The notes beneath the pieces were generated by a model. It was not told where the DNA came from. It saw nothing but the letters and a program-made list of their open reading frames with translations, and did no database searches. From assembly GCF_900095175.1 (NCBI RefSeq), contig NZ_LT606946.1, forward strand, positions 660,058-724,057: a DNA stretch of 64,000 bases. The letters run 5' to 3'. The translations under genes and the position numbers were made by a program. Source of the DNA: Polynucleobacter necessarius (lineage in GTDB: Bacteria; Pseudomonadota; Gammaproteobacteria; Burkholderiales; Burkholderiaceae). Of the stretch, positions 53,049 to 63,441 are shown one piece after another. The stretch's first letter is position 1; the number at the start of each line of letters is the position of its first letter.

Positions 53049-53675
53049 TTAAGAACCTAAAGATTTCTTCTTTGTGCTGCTCATACGTACCTTACGCTTC
53101 TTAATCGGGGCAGGTGCAGCAACTGCTTTGCGATAGCCTGGCGATGACCAATCAATTTTGGATTCGGCAGCGTCAGCACGTAGGACGCGTTTCTTAGGAG
53201 TGGCGCTTTTTACAGCTGCAGCTCTTTCGAATGGTGACTTGCTAGCTGCTGAGCGTCGATCTGATCTCTCAGAAGTGCTGGTGCGAACACCGGTTTTTGC
53301 TACTACACGATTGGGTTGACGTTTAGTGCGGGGTGCTTGCAATGATTTTTTAGTTTGCTTACTAGATCGACCCAAATTGAGCATTGCTGCGTCAACGATA
53401 TCGATAGGCTTCCACAGCACAAGTAATTTTCCGATGTGCTGAACTGGGGCTGCACCCAGTTTGTCGCACAGCTCTTCATAGATGGCAATGCGCGCATCAC
53501 GATCATCACCAAATACGCGAACTTTGATTAGCCCATGATGGGAAATAGCTAGCTTTGCCTCTTTAATGACCGCAGGGGTCAGGCCGTCGCCACCAATCAT
53601 GACAACTGGGCTTAGTCCATGGGCGTCAGCTTTGAGGGATTTACGTTGTGCGGGGGTAATAGTAAGTGCAGTCAT
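53049..53675 (-). CDS. yhbY: YhbY-family RNA-binding protein (CRM domain) with a basic tail
   Basis: The first about 100 residues form a CRS1-YhbY (CRM) domain: LKADAHGLSPVVMIGGDGLTPAVIKE, then HHGLIKVRVFGDDRDARI and HIGKLLVLWKP. In E. coli YhbY associates with pre-50S ribosomes. The last about 100 residues are a Lys/Arg/Ser/Thr-rich, probably disordered tail (TKRQPNRVVAKTG, KKRKVRMSSTKKK), which E. coli YhbY (about 97 aa) lacks but many betaproteobacterial homologs have. It lies divergent from rlmE, the usual arrangement, with about 140 bases between the two starts. Confidence 0.9.
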   Translation of the reverse strand: MTALTITPAQRKSLKADAHGLSPVVMIGGDGLTPAVIKEAKLAISHHGLIKVRVFGDDRDARIAIYEELCDKLGAAPVQHIGKLLVLWKPIDIVDAAMLNLGRSSKQTKKSLQAPRTKRQPNRVVAKTGVRTSTSERSDRRSAASKSPFERAAAVKSATPKKRVLRADAAESKIDWSSPGYRKAVAAPAPIKKRKVRMSSTKKKSLGS

Positions 53676-53813
53676 GTGCTCGATGATAGAGCATTAGGGC
53701 TTGTAAAATAGGGCTTTTGGCCCCATATAAGACCATATGAAGATGATTTAAGTCGATTCCTTTTGCCTTGTAGGGCATAAACAAGGAAAATGGACGTCGA
53801 AAGTGGGTAAGTT

Positions 53814-54488
53814 GTGGCAAAGAATAAATTTAATAAAAGTTGGTTGCAGGATCACTTAAATGATCCGTACGTGAAGATGGCTCAAAAAGAGGGTTATCGT
53901 GCACGAGCCGTTTATAAACTGAGTGAGATAGACGAGCAGGACCGACTGATCAAAGCAGGAATGACCATTGTGGATCTTGGGAGTGCACCTGGGAGTTGGT
54001 CTCGGTACGCCCGTAATCGCCTGACTGAACTTGGTAAAAATAATCCGAATATTGAATCTGGAAAGCCAGATGGAACCATCATTGCGATCGATATTCTGCC
54101 GATGGAGGATATTGCTGACGTTTCCTTTATTCAAGGAGACTTCCGTGAGGATGAGGGTTTAAAGGCGCTTGAAGCTCTTTTGCCTGCTGATGCGGATGGG
54201 AAGGTCGATTTGGTGATGTCCGATATGGCTCCCAATTTATCCGGTGTCGGGGTAGCGGATGCTGCTCGAATGGCTTTTTTAGCCGAAATCGCCCTCGATT
54301 TTTCGGTTCAACACCTCAAGCCTGAGGGGGCTTTACTGATTAAGTGCTTTAACGGTAGTGGCTATAGCCAAATCGTAGAATCCTTTAAAAAGGTCTTTAA
54401 AACAGTGGCCTCCAGAAAGCCTAAAGCCTCCAGAGCAAAGTCCTCGGAGATCTTTTTGTTGGGTAGAGACCTTAAACCACCTAAATAA
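53814..54488 (+). CDS. rlmE: 23S rRNA 2'-O-ribose U2552 methyltransferase
   Basis: RlmE (FtsJ, RrmJ) methylates U2552 in the 50S A site. The 224-residue protein begins [21 protein letters not shown] and has the SAM motif [11 protein letters not shown], with the catalytic Lys/Asp/Lys/Glu pattern visible: Lys in [11 protein letters not shown], Asp in [10 protein letters not shown], Lys in LLIKCFNG and Glu near the end. The start is GTG 53814 with no upstream ATG. It leads to ftsH, the usual partner. Confidence 0.96.
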   Translation: MAKNKFNKSWLQDHLNDPYVKMAQKEGYRARAVYKLSEIDEQDRLIKAGMTIVDLGSAPGSWSRYARNRLTELGKNNPNIESGKPDGTIIAIDILPMEDIADVSFIQGDFREDEGLKALEALLPADADGKVDLVMSDMAPNLSGVGVADAARMAFLAEIALDFSVQHLKPEGALLIKCFNGSGYSQIVESFKKVFKTVASRKPKASRAKSSEIFLLGRDLKPPK

Positions 54489-54615
54489 CCCCCCTAAAAG
54501 TAGGGGTTTATGAAATAAATTGGGTCTCAACCCTTGAAAAAGCCTGGTAGTAGAATCAAATGCTTAGGTATAGCAATCCGCTTTAACTCCCGGATTAATC
54601 CGGCAAAGGTCTGTT

Positions 54616-56493
54616 TTGAATAACAACATGCTGCAAAAAATTGGTGTTTGGCTCATCGTGGGTCTCGTGCTCTTTACTGTTTTTAAACAGTTTGATAAGC
54701 CAAGAGACGCCAATCAAGTCACATATTCTCAATTCATGGACGATGCCAAGGCTGGCAAAGTAAAACGAGTTGATGTGCAAGGCCGCACTCTGCAAGTGAC
54801 GCCGAATGACGGCAGCAAGTACTCCATCATCTCCCCAGGAGATATTTGGATGGTTGGTGATCTTATGAAATACGGTGTTCAAGTTACCGGTAAAGCCGAT
54901 GACGAACCGAATATGTTGGTTTCTGCTTTATATTACCTCGGCCCCACTTTATTGATTATTGGTTTCTGGTTCTTCATGATGCGTCAGATGCAAGTTGGCG
55001 GTAAGGGCGGGGCATTCTCATTCGGAAAATCTAAAGCACGCCTGATTGATGAGAATAGCAATACTGTTACTTTTGCTGATGTTGCTGGTTGCGATGAAGC
55101 TAAGGAAGAGGTCTTTGAGATTGTGGATTTCTTAAAAGATCCGCAAAAGTTTCAAAAGCTTGGTGGTCGCATTCCGCATGGTGTATTGCTAGTAGGCCCT
55201 CCGGGTACTGGTAAGACTCTGCTAGCGCGTGCCATTGCAGGCGAAGCAAAAGTACCTTTCTTCTCCATCTCTGGTTCAGACTTCGTAGAGATGTTTGTTG
55301 GTGTCGGTGCGTCACGTGTGCGCGACATGTTTGAGAACGCCAAGAAAAATTCTCCTTGCATCATCTTTATTGATGAGATCGATGCGGTTGGTCGTCATCG
55401 TGGTGCTGGTATGGGCGGTGGTAATGATGAGCGTGAGCAAACTCTCAACCAAATGCTGGTTGAGATGGATGGTTTTGAAAGTAATAGCGGTGTAATCGTT
55501 GTTGCTGCAACTAATCGCTCTGACGTCTTGGATCGCGCATTGTTGCGTCCAGGTCGTTTTGATCGTCAAGTACACGTTGGCTTGCCAGACATTCGTGGTC
55601 GCGAACAAATCCTGCAAGTGCATATGCGCAAAGTTCCGATTGATCCAGATGTGGATGCAGCTGTATTGGCTCGTGGCACCCCTGGTTTCTCCGGCGCAGA
55701 TTTAGCAAACTTGGTCAATGAGTCTGCATTGTTTGCAGCGCGTCGCAATAAGCGTGCTGTCGACATGAAAGACTTTGAAGATGCCAAAGACAAGATCTAT
55801 ATGGGTCCTGAGCGCAAGTCCGCAGTCATGCGTGAAGAAGAGCGTCGTAATACGGCGTACCACGAATCTGGTCACGCAGTTGTTGCTAAGGTATTGCCTA
55901 AAGCAGATCCAGTACATAAAGTCACCATCATGCCGCGCGGTATGGCGCTTGGTGTGACATGGCAGTTGCCAGAGTTTGATCGTGTGAATTTGTATAAAGA
56001 CCGCATGATGGAAGAGTTGGCGATTTTGTTTGGCGGACGCGCTGCTGAAGAAGTCTTCCTGCATTCCATGAGTACGGGTGCATCTAATGACTTTGAACGT
56101 GCAACCAAAATGGCGCGTGACATGGTGACACGTTACGGCATGAGTGATAGCTTAGGTACGATGGTCTACGTCGATACTGAGTCTGAAAGTATGTTTGGCC
56201 GCACTAGCTCGAAGACGGTTTCTGAGTTAACTCAACAAAAGGTGGATTCAGAGATCCGCGCCTTGGTTGATAGCCAATATGCATTGGCAAGATCCATCCT
56301 TGAGCAAAATCGTGACAAGGTTGAAGCGATGGTTGCTGCTTTGCTGGAATGGGAAACCATTGACGCTGAGCAAATCAATGACATCATGGAAGGCCGTCCA
56401 CCACGCGCACCAAAGCCACCACCAGCAACCCAGTTTGGCAGCTCTGCTGGTACGCCAGGTCCTGCTGCGGGTGCCGCACCAGCGACTGCTTAA
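54616..56493 (+). CDS. ftsH: ATP-dependent zinc metalloprotease FtsH
   Basis: This membrane-anchored AAA+ protease (625 aa) removes damaged membrane proteins and regulators such as LpxC in E. coli. Two N-terminal membrane helices (about residues 9-24 and 103-122) flank a periplasmic domain. Walker A is GPPGTGKT (194-201), Walker B FIDEIDAV, and the second region of homology is [20 protein letters not shown]. The zinc site is HESGH (416-420). The start is TTG 54616; ATG 54628 is in frame but would shorten a family-like MNNNML start. The Pro/Ala-rich tail ends with a terminator hairpin just after the stop. Confidence 0.97.
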   Translation: MNNNMLQKIGVWLIVGLVLFTVFKQFDKPRDANQVTYSQFMDDAKAGKVKRVDVQGRTLQVTPNDGSKYSIISPGDIWMVGDLMKYGVQVTGKADDEPNMLVSALYYLGPTLLIIGFWFFMMRQMQVGGKGGAFSFGKSKARLIDENSNTVTFADVAGCDEAKEEVFEIVDFLKDPQKFQKLGGRIPHGVLLVGPPGTGKTLLARAIAGEAKVPFFSISGSDFVEMFVGVGASRVRDMFENAKKNSPCIIFIDEIDAVGRHRGAGMGGGNDEREQTLNQMLVEMDGFESNSGVIVVAATNRSDVLDRALLRPGRFDRQVHVGLPDIRGREQILQVHMRKVPIDPDVDAAVLARGTPGFSGADLANLVNESALFAARRNKRAVDMKDFEDAKDKIYMGPERKSAVMREEERRNTAYHESGHAVVAKVLPKADPVHKVTIMPRGMALGVTWQLPEFDRVNLYKDRMMEELAILFGGRAAEEVFLHSMSTGASNDFERATKMARDMVTRYGMSDSLGTMVYVDTESESMFGRTSSKTVSELTQQKVDSEIRALVDSQYALARSILEQNRDKVEAMVAALLEWETIDAEQINDIMEGRPPRAPKPPPATQFGSSAGTPGPAAGAAPATA

Positions 56494-56514
56494 TTAGTCC
56501 AAGCTCATAGCAAG

Positions 56515-57390
56515 GTGATCAAGCAAAATCTGCCCGCAACATGGCGTTGCGGGCGTTTTCTTTTTGACTTCAGTAAACGTCAACGCCCACTGGTGATGGG
56601 CATTCTCAATGCCACACCGGATTCTTTTTCGGATGGTGGCAAGTTCAGAACGCCAAGTGATGCTATTGCGCAAGCAGAGCGCATGATTGCTCATGGTGCC
56701 GACATCATAGATATCGGTGGCGAATCTACTCGCCCTGGTGCAGAACCTGTCTCTCTACAAGAAGAGTTGGATCGCGTCTTGCCCGTCATTGAAGCTTTAA
56801 AAGATTACGGCGTAGCTTTGTCAATCGATACCTATAAAGCCGAGACCATGCGCCAAGCACTCAAGGCCGGAGTCGATTGTGTGAATGACATCTGGGCGTT
56901 ACGGCAAGAGGGCGCATTAGATGCAATCATAGAGAGTGATCCAGATAATCCAGATAAGCAATGCGGTATTGTTTTGATGCACATGCAACGTGACCCACAA
57001 ACAATGCAATTTGATCCTGAGTATCAAGATGTGATTGCAGAAGTAAAAGAATTTTTACAAGAGCGCGTTAACTTACTGGTTAATCGAGGCGTTGCTAAAA
57101 ATAGAATTGCCATCGATCCTGGTTTTGGATTTGGGAAGAGTCTCGAACATAACCTCAAGATGCTGGCCGATTTTGATCAATTCTCCCAATTGGGTTATCC
57201 GGTCTGAGCAGGGATTTCTCGTAAATCCATGTTGGGCAAGCTAACAGGCCGTGACACCAACGATCGTGTGGCTCCCAGTGTAGCTGCTGCCATTCTGGCA
57301 GCAGATCGTGGTGCTCGCATCATCCGCGTCCATGATGTTCAGGAGACCGTGGACTCCCTCAAGCTCTGGGAAGCTATTCAAGGCGAATAA
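56515..57390 (+). pseudogene. folP: Dihydropteroate synthase with an in-frame stop
   Basis: FolP joins p-aminobenzoate to the pterin in folate synthesis and is the sulfonamide target. The frame opens at GTG 56515 and has MGILNATPDSFSDGG, DIIDIGGESTRPGAEPV, SIDTYKAETM, VNDIW and ATDPGFGFGKSLEHNL-like sequence. At 57205-57207, after GYPV, a TGA interrupts it. Downstream the same frame reads [15 protein letters not shown], then [17 protein letters not shown] and stops at 57390. Expected sequence at the stop is a small residue, often Leu (a TTA codon would need one base change). The lost 60 residues include the conserved SRKS phosphate and sulfonamide-binding loop, so the 230-residue fragment should be inactive. 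Its 5' end also overlaps the ftsH terminator. Confidence 0.88.
56532..56566 (+). terminator. Terminator after ftsH, overlapping the 5' end of folP
   Basis: GCCCGCAAC (56532-56540) pairs perfectly with GTTGCGGGC (56546-56554) around ATGGC and is followed by gttttcttttt. It lies inside the open frame of folP, covering codons for the first residues PATWRCGR. Confidence 0.85.
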
Positions 57391-57439
57391 GCCAATAAAA
57401 CATCTCAGATAAAAGCTCACAAGTTTTATAATTAAGCCC

Positions 57440-58783
57440 ATGAAAAAACAATACTTTGGTACTGATGGCATACGCGGTGAAGTAGGGCAATTTCCGATTG
57501 TTCCGGAGTTTATTACCCGCCTTGGCTATGCTGCTGGAAAAGTGCTGGTGCAAAACGCTAAGCCAGGTGAGCGTTGCACAGTATTGATTGGAAAAGATAC
57601 CCGTGTTTCTGGTTATTTATTGGAAGCCGCTTTAGAGGCTGGCTTCGCTGCCGCTGGTGTGGATGTCATGCTATGCGGGCCAATGCCTACCCCGGGTGTT
57701 GCTTACCTGACTAAGGCCTTGCGCTTATCTGCCGGTGTAGTGATTTCAGCTTCTCATAATGCTTATCAGGATAACGGTATTAAATTCTTCTCCGCAGAAG
57801 GCGGCAAGCTCACCGATGAATTTGAGTTAGCAATCGAAGCTGAACTTGCTAAACCGATGGGCTGTGTTAGTTCAAAAGAATTGGGTAAGGCCTTCCGTTT
57901 AGATGATGCTGCCGGCCGTTATATCGAATTTTGTAAATCCACCTTTCCTGGTGAGCTCAATCTCAAGGCAATGAAGTTGGTAGTCGATTGCGCTAATGGT
58001 GCGGCATATCATACGGCTCCTCATGTTTTTCATGAGCTCGGTGCAGAAGTGATTTCGATTGGTGTTCAACCAGATGGTAGAAACATTAATGATGGATGCG
58101 GTGCCACAGCTCCAGCGGCGCTCATTGAAAAAGTCAAAGAGACTAAGGCGGATCTTGGGATAGCTTTGGATGGAGATGCCGATCGCTTACAGATGGTGGA
58201 CGCTTCAGGACGATTGTTTAATGGCGATGAGCTCTTATACGTACTCGCCAAAGATCGTCTTGCTCGCGGAGAAAATTTAGGCGGTGTGGCTGGCACTTTG
58301 ATGACTAACTTGGCTGTTGAAAATGCCATCAAAGCATTGGAGATTGGATTTGAACGCGCCAATGTGGGCGATCGTTATGTCTTGGAGTTGCTCAAGCAAA
58401 AAGGGTGGATTATTGGTGGTGAAGGCTCTGGCCATCTCTTGTGTCTAGATCAGCACTCCACTGGTGATGGCACTATCGCCGCGCTGCAGGTATTAGCTGC
58501 CATGAGTCAGGCCAAGAAGACGCTGGCACAGCTACTGGATTCCGTAAAGCTATTCCCCCAGGTGCTTCTCAATATCAAATTTAAGGCTGGATATGACTGG
58601 AAGGCTGATAACGCCCTCAAATCCCAGATTGCTCAAGTAGAAACAGAGCTTAAGGGTACGGGTAGGGTGCTTATCCGTGCTTCAGGCACTGAACCCGTCT
58701 TGAGGGTCATGGTTGAGGCGAATGATTGTGCGGTTGCTATGAATGCAGCCAAGAGTATTGCTCACTTAATCCCATCATTCTAA
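57440..58783 (+). CDS. glmM: Phosphoglucosamine mutase
   Basis: GlmM converts glucosamine 6-phosphate to glucosamine 1-phosphate for UDP-GlcNAc synthesis, which feeds peptidoglycan and lipopolysaccharide. The 447-residue protein has the phosphoserine loop [11 protein letters not shown] (Ser105), the metal motif [11 protein letters not shown] and [11 protein letters not shown] sugar-binding segment, and the C-terminal [22 protein letters not shown] at 57427-57432 lies 7 bases before ATG 57440, so the transcript could be leaderless. The gene is intact. Confidence 0.97.
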   Translation: MKKQYFGTDGIRGEVGQFPIVPEFITRLGYAAGKVLVQNAKPGERCTVLIGKDTRVSGYLLEAALEAGFAAAGVDVMLCGPMPTPGVAYLTKALRLSAGVVISASHNAYQDNGIKFFSAEGGKLTDEFELAIEAELAKPMGCVSSKELGKAFRLDDAAGRYIEFCKSTFPGELNLKAMKLVVDCANGAAYHTAPHVFHELGAEVISIGVQPDGRNINDGCGATAPAALIEKVKETKADLGIALDGDADRLQMVDASGRLFNGDELLYVLAKDRLARGENLGGVAGTLMTNLAVENAIKALEIGFERANVGDRYVLELLKQKGWIIGGEGSGHLLCLDQHSTGDGTIAALQVLAAMSQAKKTLAQLLDSVKLFPQVLLNIKFKAGYDWKADNALKSQIAQVETELKGTGRVLIRASGTEPVLRVMVEANDCAVAMNAAKSIAHLIPSF

Positions 58784-58820
58784 GTCATTGAATTTACTGA
58801 GGTAATTTTCAGTAAATTCA

Positions 58821-58854
58821 CTGTCATAAAAGAGTCATACTCAATCCGTATCGT
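58821..58854 (+). promoter_or_regulatory. Pho box and PhoB-type promoter of pstS
   Basis: CTGTCATAAAAGAGTCATA (58821-58839) matches two PhoB half-sites (CTGTCAT and GAGTCAT) in direct repeat with 11-base periodicity. A possible -10 element TATCGT lies at 58849-58854, ten bases downstream, as expected when PhoB replaces the -35 element. It precedes pstS by 78 bases. Confidence 0.85.
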
Positions 58855-58898
58855 TCAGTTATCGCAATGTTGCGTGAACTAAACGAGGATTAATCCAC

Positions 58899-59921
58899 AT
58901 GAAATCATTCTTGAAAAAAGCGCTCATCATTGGCGCTATTTCAGTAGCCCCAGTTGCCTATGCAGCTGACATAACCGGTGCTGGCGCTAGCTTCCCATAC
59001 CCAATCTACACAAAGTGGGCTGAAGCTTACAAGGCCAAGACAGGCTCAAGCCTTAACTATCAGTCTATTGGTTCATCTGGCGGCATTAAGCAAATTAAAG
59101 CAAAGACAGTTGATTTTGGCGCTTCTGACAATCCAGTCAAGTTTGAAGCTCTGGAAAAAGACGGTTTAGTTCAATTTCCAGCAATTATTGGTGGTGTTGT
59201 ACCAGTCATTAACGTGGATGGTATTAAACCTTATGAGCTCAAATTATCACCAGATACATTGTCTGATATCTTTCAAGGCGCTATCACTAATTGGAATGAT
59301 AAGCGTGTTGTGTTGAATAATCCTGGTATGAAGATGCCTAATTTGCCAATTACTGTAGTGCACCGAGCTGATGGTTCAGGTACTACTGCAATTTTTACCA
59401 ACTACCTAGCTAAAGTGAGTCAGAACTGGAAAGAGGCTGTTGGTGAGGGTGCGGCTGTTAAGTGGCCTGCTGACTCCTCGGTAGGTGGTAAAGGTAACGA
59501 AGGCGTTGCTGCAAACGTATCTCGGGTTAAAGGCGCAATTGGTTACGTAGAATACGCCTACGCTAAGAAAAACAAGCTGATCAGTGTTTCCTTAAAAAAC
59601 AAAGATGGTCAATTTGTTAAGCCTGATGACACATCTTTTGCAGCGGCAGCTGCAGGTACTGATTGGTCAAGGATTCCGGGTATGGGTACATTTATTACCA
59701 ATGCTTCTGGCGCTAATTCATGGCCAATTACTGGCGCATCATTTATTTTGATGTATAAAAACCCAGAGAACAAAGCCAATTCTGCTGAAGTGTTGAAGTT
59801 CTTTGACTTTGCTTTTAAAGAAGGCAAGAAAATGGCTCTAGATCTTGACTATGTACCAATGCCAGATGCAAGTACTGACTTTATTCGTAAGAATGTATGG
59901 TCAAACATTGCCAACAAGTAA
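58899..59921 (+). CDS. pstS: Phosphate ABC transporter substrate-binding protein
   Basis: PstS binds phosphate in the periplasm for the high-affinity Pst system. The 340-residue precursor has a signal peptide (MKSFLKKALIIGAISVAPVAYA|AD, cleavage near 22). The phosphate-binding segments are TGAGASFPYPIYTKWAEAYK, SSGGIKQI, GASDNPVK and HRADGSGTT, as in other PstS. It lies behind a clear Pho box, and an intercistronic hairpin follows. The frame is intact. Confidence 0.97.
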   Translation: MKSFLKKALIIGAISVAPVAYAADITGAGASFPYPIYTKWAEAYKAKTGSSLNYQSIGSSGGIKQIKAKTVDFGASDNPVKFEALEKDGLVQFPAIIGGVVPVINVDGIKPYELKLSPDTLSDIFQGAITNWNDKRVVLNNPGMKMPNLPITVVHRADGSGTTAIFTNYLAKVSQNWKEAVGEGAAVKWPADSSVGGKGNEGVAANVSRVKGAIGYVEYAYAKKNKLISVSLKNKDGQFVKPDDTSFAAAAAGTDWSRIPGMGTFITNASGANSWPITGASFILMYKNPENKANSAEVLKFFDFAFKEGKKMALDLDYVPMPDASTDFIRKNVWSNIANK

Positions 59922-59952
59922 TTTTTAGATTGAGCATTTAATCTCAACTCTA

Positions 59953-59981
59953 AAACAGCCCCACATTTCGTGGGGCTGTTT
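59953..59981 (+). terminator. Hairpin between pstS and pstC
   Basis: AAACAGCCCCAC (59953-59964) pairs perfectly with GTGGGGCTGTTT (59970-59981) around ATTTC, a 12-base stem. Only a short T-run follows, so it may act as a partial terminator or as an mRNA-stabilising end that gives more PstS than permease. Confidence 0.8.
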
Positions 59982-60003
59982 CAGTATTAAACGAAGTCTA
60001 AAT

Positions 60004-60987
60004 ATGATTGAATTAACCCACTCAGCTCCAACACCGCAGGCATTGCGAATTGCTAAACTACAACGTGTTCAAGATTTTTTATTTCATGGAATAACGCAAT
60101 TTTTTGCCTTATCGGTTCTGATTGCGCTAGTTGGTATCATCATCTCCTTAGTGATAAATGCTTGGCCAGCATTAGACAAATTTGGTATCGGTTTTTTCTT
60201 CACTAAAGAGTGGGACATTGTTAATGGTGAATTCGGTGGCCTCATTGCCATTTATGGCACATTAGTAACATCCTTGATTGCCTTGCTCATTGCAGTTCCG
60301 CTGAGTTTTGGTATTGCGGTATTCTTAACTGAGCTATGTCCGGGGCCTCTGCGCAGACCTTTAGGCACAGCGGTTGAATTGCTTGCGGCAGTTCCTTCGA
60401 TTATTTACGGTATGTTCGGTCTCTTTATTTTTGCACCCATATTTGGTGAATACGTTCAGCCTGCTCTGGCTGCAACCTTGGGTCAAATTCCTGGATTGGG
60501 GATATTATTTTCTGGTGCATTTAATGGCATCGGCATCCTATGTGCTGGCCTGATTTTGGCAATGATGGTTTTGCCGTTTATTGCTTCGGTGATGCGTGAC
60601 GTTTTTGAAATCGTTCCCCCTGTTTTAAAAGAGTCCGCCTACGGGATTGGCTGCACCACTTGGGAAGTAGTTAAGAATGTGGTGCTCCCTTATACAAAAG
60701 CCGGCGTGATCGGTGGCATTATGCTGGGACTAGGTAGAGCGCTTGGTGAAACCATGGCGGTAACCTTTGTGATCGGTAACGCACATCGTCTGTCAGCTTC
60801 ATTATTTTCACCAGGTAATTCGATTGCTTCTACATTGGCAAATGAGTTTGGTGAGGCTGAGCTTGGAGAGCATTACTCATCTCTATTTGCATTGGGACTT
60901 GCGCTTTTCATAATTACTTTTGTCGTATTGGCTATTGCCAAGTGGATGCTCATCAGTATGGAAAAAAAGCAGGGACTTAAAACATGA
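60004..60987 (+). CDS. pstC: Phosphate ABC transporter permease PstC
   Basis: This membrane subunit (327 aa) has about six helices and a long N-terminal segment. The EAA coupling loop is near [24 protein letters not shown] (about residues 210-235). It overlaps pstA by four bases (ATGA), which supports a coupled PstC/PstA pair. The frame is intact. Confidence 0.96.
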   Translation: MIELTHSAPTPQALRIAKLQRVQDFLFHGITQFFALSVLIALVGIIISLVINAWPALDKFGIGFFFTKEWDIVNGEFGGLIAIYGTLVTSLIALLIAVPLSFGIAVFLTELCPGPLRRPLGTAVELLAAVPSIIYGMFGLFIFAPIFGEYVQPALAATLGQIPGLGILFSGAFNGIGILCAGLILAMMVLPFIASVMRDVFEIVPPVLKESAYGIGCTTWEVVKNVVLPYTKAGVIGGIMLGLGRALGETMAVTFVIGNAHRLSASLFSPGNSIASTLANEFGEAELGEHYSSLFALGLALFIITFVVLAIAKWMLISMEKKQGLKT

Positions 60988-61850
60988 ACGGCTTATCTAA
61001 TATCAATCCGGCAATTTTTGCTAAACGGAAGCGTGCCAACAAGATTGGCTTATTTCTATCTACTGCTGCTATGGCATTGGGAATGGCCTTTTTGCTATGG
61101 ATTTTGAGTGTTTTATTATTAAAAGGCTTTTCTTCTATTAATTTGGATGTATTCACTCACAGCACGCCTGCACCTGGTTCTGAGGGTGGGGGTTTAGCGA
61201 ATGCAATTGTTGGCAGTTTAATGATTGTAGGAAGCTGTACTCTGATTAGTACGCCGATTGGCGTATTGGCCGGCTTATATCTCTCAGAGTATGGAGATAG
61301 AAGCAAGGTGGCCTCAGTAACCCGCTTTGTGACTGACATCATGCTATCTGCGCCATCCATTGTGATTGGCTTGTTTGTTTATGCCATTGTGGTCGCGCAA
61401 GTACGACACTTCTCAGGTTGGGCTGGCACGATCGCATTGGCTTTAATTGCGATACCAGTGGTAGTTCGCACAACTGAAAATATGCTGCGCTTAGTGCATG
61501 GAAGCTTGCGAGAGGCTGCCTATGCTTTAGGTACCCCTAAGTGGAAAGTAGCTTTCATGATTACTTTGCGCGCTGCCCAAAGCGGGGTAATTACTGGTAT
61601 TTTGCTGGCACTTGCCCGAGTGAGTGGTGAAACAGCGCCATTGCTTTTTACCGCTCTGAATAATCAGTTTTTCTCAAGCAATATGAATGCACCTATGGCC
61701 AATTTACCGGTGGTGATTTTCCAATTCGCAATGAGCCCTTACGATAACTGGGTTGATTTGGCTTGGGCCGCAGCTTTGCTCATCACTTTTGCCGTACTGG
61801 GTCTGAATATTCTTGCGCGTGTAGTGTTCCGCGAGAAAGTACGGAGTTAA
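60984..61850 (+). CDS. pstA: Phosphate ABC transporter permease PstA
   Basis: The second phosphate permease (288 aa) has the EAA loop [21 protein letters not shown] (about residues 172-192) and the conserved [16 protein letters not shown]. It overlaps pstC by four bases and its stop overlaps the first possible pstB start (TAATG). Confidence 0.96.
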   Translation: MNGLSNINPAIFAKRKRANKIGLFLSTAAMALGMAFLLWILSVLLLKGFSSINLDVFTHSTPAPGSEGGGLANAIVGSLMIVGSCTLISTPIGVLAGLYLSEYGDRSKVASVTRFVTDIMLSAPSIVIGLFVYAIVVAQVRHFSGWAGTIALALIAIPVVVRTTENMLRLVHGSLREAAYALGTPKWKVAFMITLRAAQSGVITGILLALARVSGETAPLLFTALNNQFFSSNMNAPMANLPVVIFQFAMSPYDNWVDLAWAAALLITFAVLGLNILARVVFREKVRS

Positions 61851-62695
61851 TGAGTAATATGAAAACCATGTTTGACTTAAATACGATTGATGGTCAAGGA
61901 ATAAGAATGAACGACACAACTACACCAGTAAAAAAAGACGTTAAAAATGCCCTAGAGGTTCGTAATCTGAACTTCTTCTATGGCTCATTTCAGGGTCTAA
62001 AGGATATTAATTTAGATATTGAAGAGGGCAAGGTAACAGCATTTATTGGCCCATCTGGTTGTGGCAAGTCAACATTGCTACGCACGCTTAATCGTATGTA
62101 TGACCTCTATCCTGGACAGCGTGCAGAAGGGGAGATCAATTTTTATGGCCAGAATATTTTAGAGCCTAGACAGGATCTCAATCTCTTGCGATCACGAATT
62201 GGAATGGTTTTCCAAAAACCAACCCCATTCCCAATGTCGATTTATGAAAATATTGCCTTTGGTGTGCGTCTCTATGAAAAGCTTTCCCGTTCAGAGATGG
62301 ATGAGCGAGTAGAGTGGGCTTTAAATAAAGCGGCTTTGTGGAATGAAGCTAAGGACAAGTTAAATCAAAGCGGTCTTTCATTATCAGGTGGTCAGCAGCA
62401 GCGTTTATGTATTGCTCGAGGTGTTGCGGTAAAGCCTTCCGTGATTCTTTTAGATGAGCCAACTTCAGCATTGGATCCGATTTCAACTGGAAAAATTGAA
62501 GAGCTGATTAATGAGCTCAAGCACGAGTACACGATTGCGATTGTGACCCACAATATGCAGCAAGCAGCCCGTGTATCGGATTACACTGCTTATATGTACC
62601 TTGGTAGTTTGATTGAGTACGGTAAAACCGATGAAATCTTTATTAAGCCTAAGCGTAAAGAAACAGAAGATTACATAACCGGTCGATTCGGTTGA
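61850..62695 (+). CDS. pstB: Phosphate ABC transporter ATP-binding protein
   Basis: PstB energises phosphate uptake and joins PhoU in signalling phosphate status. Walker A is GPSGCGKST, signature LSGGQQQR, Walker [14 protein letters not shown], with the switch His in VTHNM. Two starts are possible. ATG 61850 overlaps the pstA stop and gives 281 residues with an unusual N-terminus. ATG 61907 has a better ribosome binding site (AAGGA at 61896-61900) and gives 262 residues. The second is closer to usual PstB length, but the overlap start was kept for extent. Function is not affected. Confidence 0.95.
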   Translation: MSNMKTMFDLNTIDGQGIRMNDTTTPVKKDVKNALEVRNLNFFYGSFQGLKDINLDIEEGKVTAFIGPSGCGKSTLLRTLNRMYDLYPGQRAEGEINFYGQNILEPRQDLNLLRSRIGMVFQKPTPFPMSIYENIAFGVRLYEKLSRSEMDERVEWALNKAALWNEAKDKLNQSGLSLSGGQQQRLCIARGVAVKPSVILLDEPTSALDPISTGKIEELINELKHEYTIAIVTHNMQQAARVSDYTAYMYLGSLIEYGKTDEIFIKPKRKETEDYITGRFG

Positions 62696-62707
62696 TTGGA
62701 GATGAAT

Positions 62708-63415
62708 ATGCCAGATAAACACCTTTCTTCGCAGTTTGATGCCGATTTAAATTCTCTCTCTAGTCGTTTGCTGGAGATGGGCGGACTTGTTGAGTCCCAA
62801 ATATCTTCTGCAATGCGTGCTTTTACGCAGATGGATATTGATACTTGCAATGTCGTCATCGCTAATGAAAAGATCGTGAACGATCTCGAAATTCAAATCG
62901 ATATGGCTTGTACTGAGTTGATTGCACGTCGTCAACCTACTGCTCGAGATTTGCGTTTGGTGATGGCGGTATCGAAGGCGATTACCAACTTAGAACGCGC
63001 TGGCGATGAGGCAGAGCGTGTGGCCAAAAGAACAAAACGATTGATTGAGTCTGGTGTCGCCAACAATATCAATGTCGCTGAGATCCGCTTATCAGGCCAG
63101 ATGGCCATATCTTTACTGCGTCGTAGCTTAGATGCATTTGCTCGCTTAGATACTGTGGCAGCGGCGGAAGTAGTTCAGGAAGATCGCCAGATCGATGAAG
63201 AATTCAAGGGCTTTGTTCGTAAGTTGATTACTTACATGATGGAAGATCCGCACACCATTTCCACTGGTTTGGATATGCTCACCATTGCTAAAGCAATTGA
63301 ACGCATTGGTGATCACGCTAAAAATATTGCAGAGTTTGTGATTTATATTGCCAAGGGCTCAGATGTGCGTCATATCCCCCATGAGGACTTGGTTCGCGAG
63401 GCGAATAAACCGTAA
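62708..63415 (+). CDS. phoU: Phosphate signalling protein PhoU
   Basis: PhoU links the Pst transporter to the PhoR/PhoB system and damps the response when phosphate is plentiful. The 235-residue protein has two three-helix repeats, with DLRLVMAVSKAITNLERAGDEAERVAKR in the first and LTIAKAIERIGDHAKNIAEFVIY in the second, each with the metal-binding acidic pattern. TTG 62696 and ATG 62702 are also in frame, but GGAG at 62698-62701 fits ATG 62708 best. Confidence 0.96.
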   Translation: MPDKHLSSQFDADLNSLSSRLLEMGGLVESQISSAMRAFTQMDIDTCNVVIANEKIVNDLEIQIDMACTELIARRQPTARDLRLVMAVSKAITNLERAGDEAERVAKRTKRLIESGVANNINVAEIRLSGQMAISLLRRSLDAFARLDTVAAAEVVQEDRQIDEEFKGFVRKLITYMMEDPHTISTGLDMLTIAKAIERIGDHAKNIAEFVIYIAKGSDVRHIPHEDLVREANKP

Positions 63416-63441
63416 CTATTGATATCTAAACGGAATTTGCT

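Noticed and set aside
57205-57207. TGA in folP as selenocysteine or programmed readthrough
   Set aside because: No selenocysteine is known in this family, no suitable downstream hairpin is obvious, and nonsense mutation fits the decay seen nearby.
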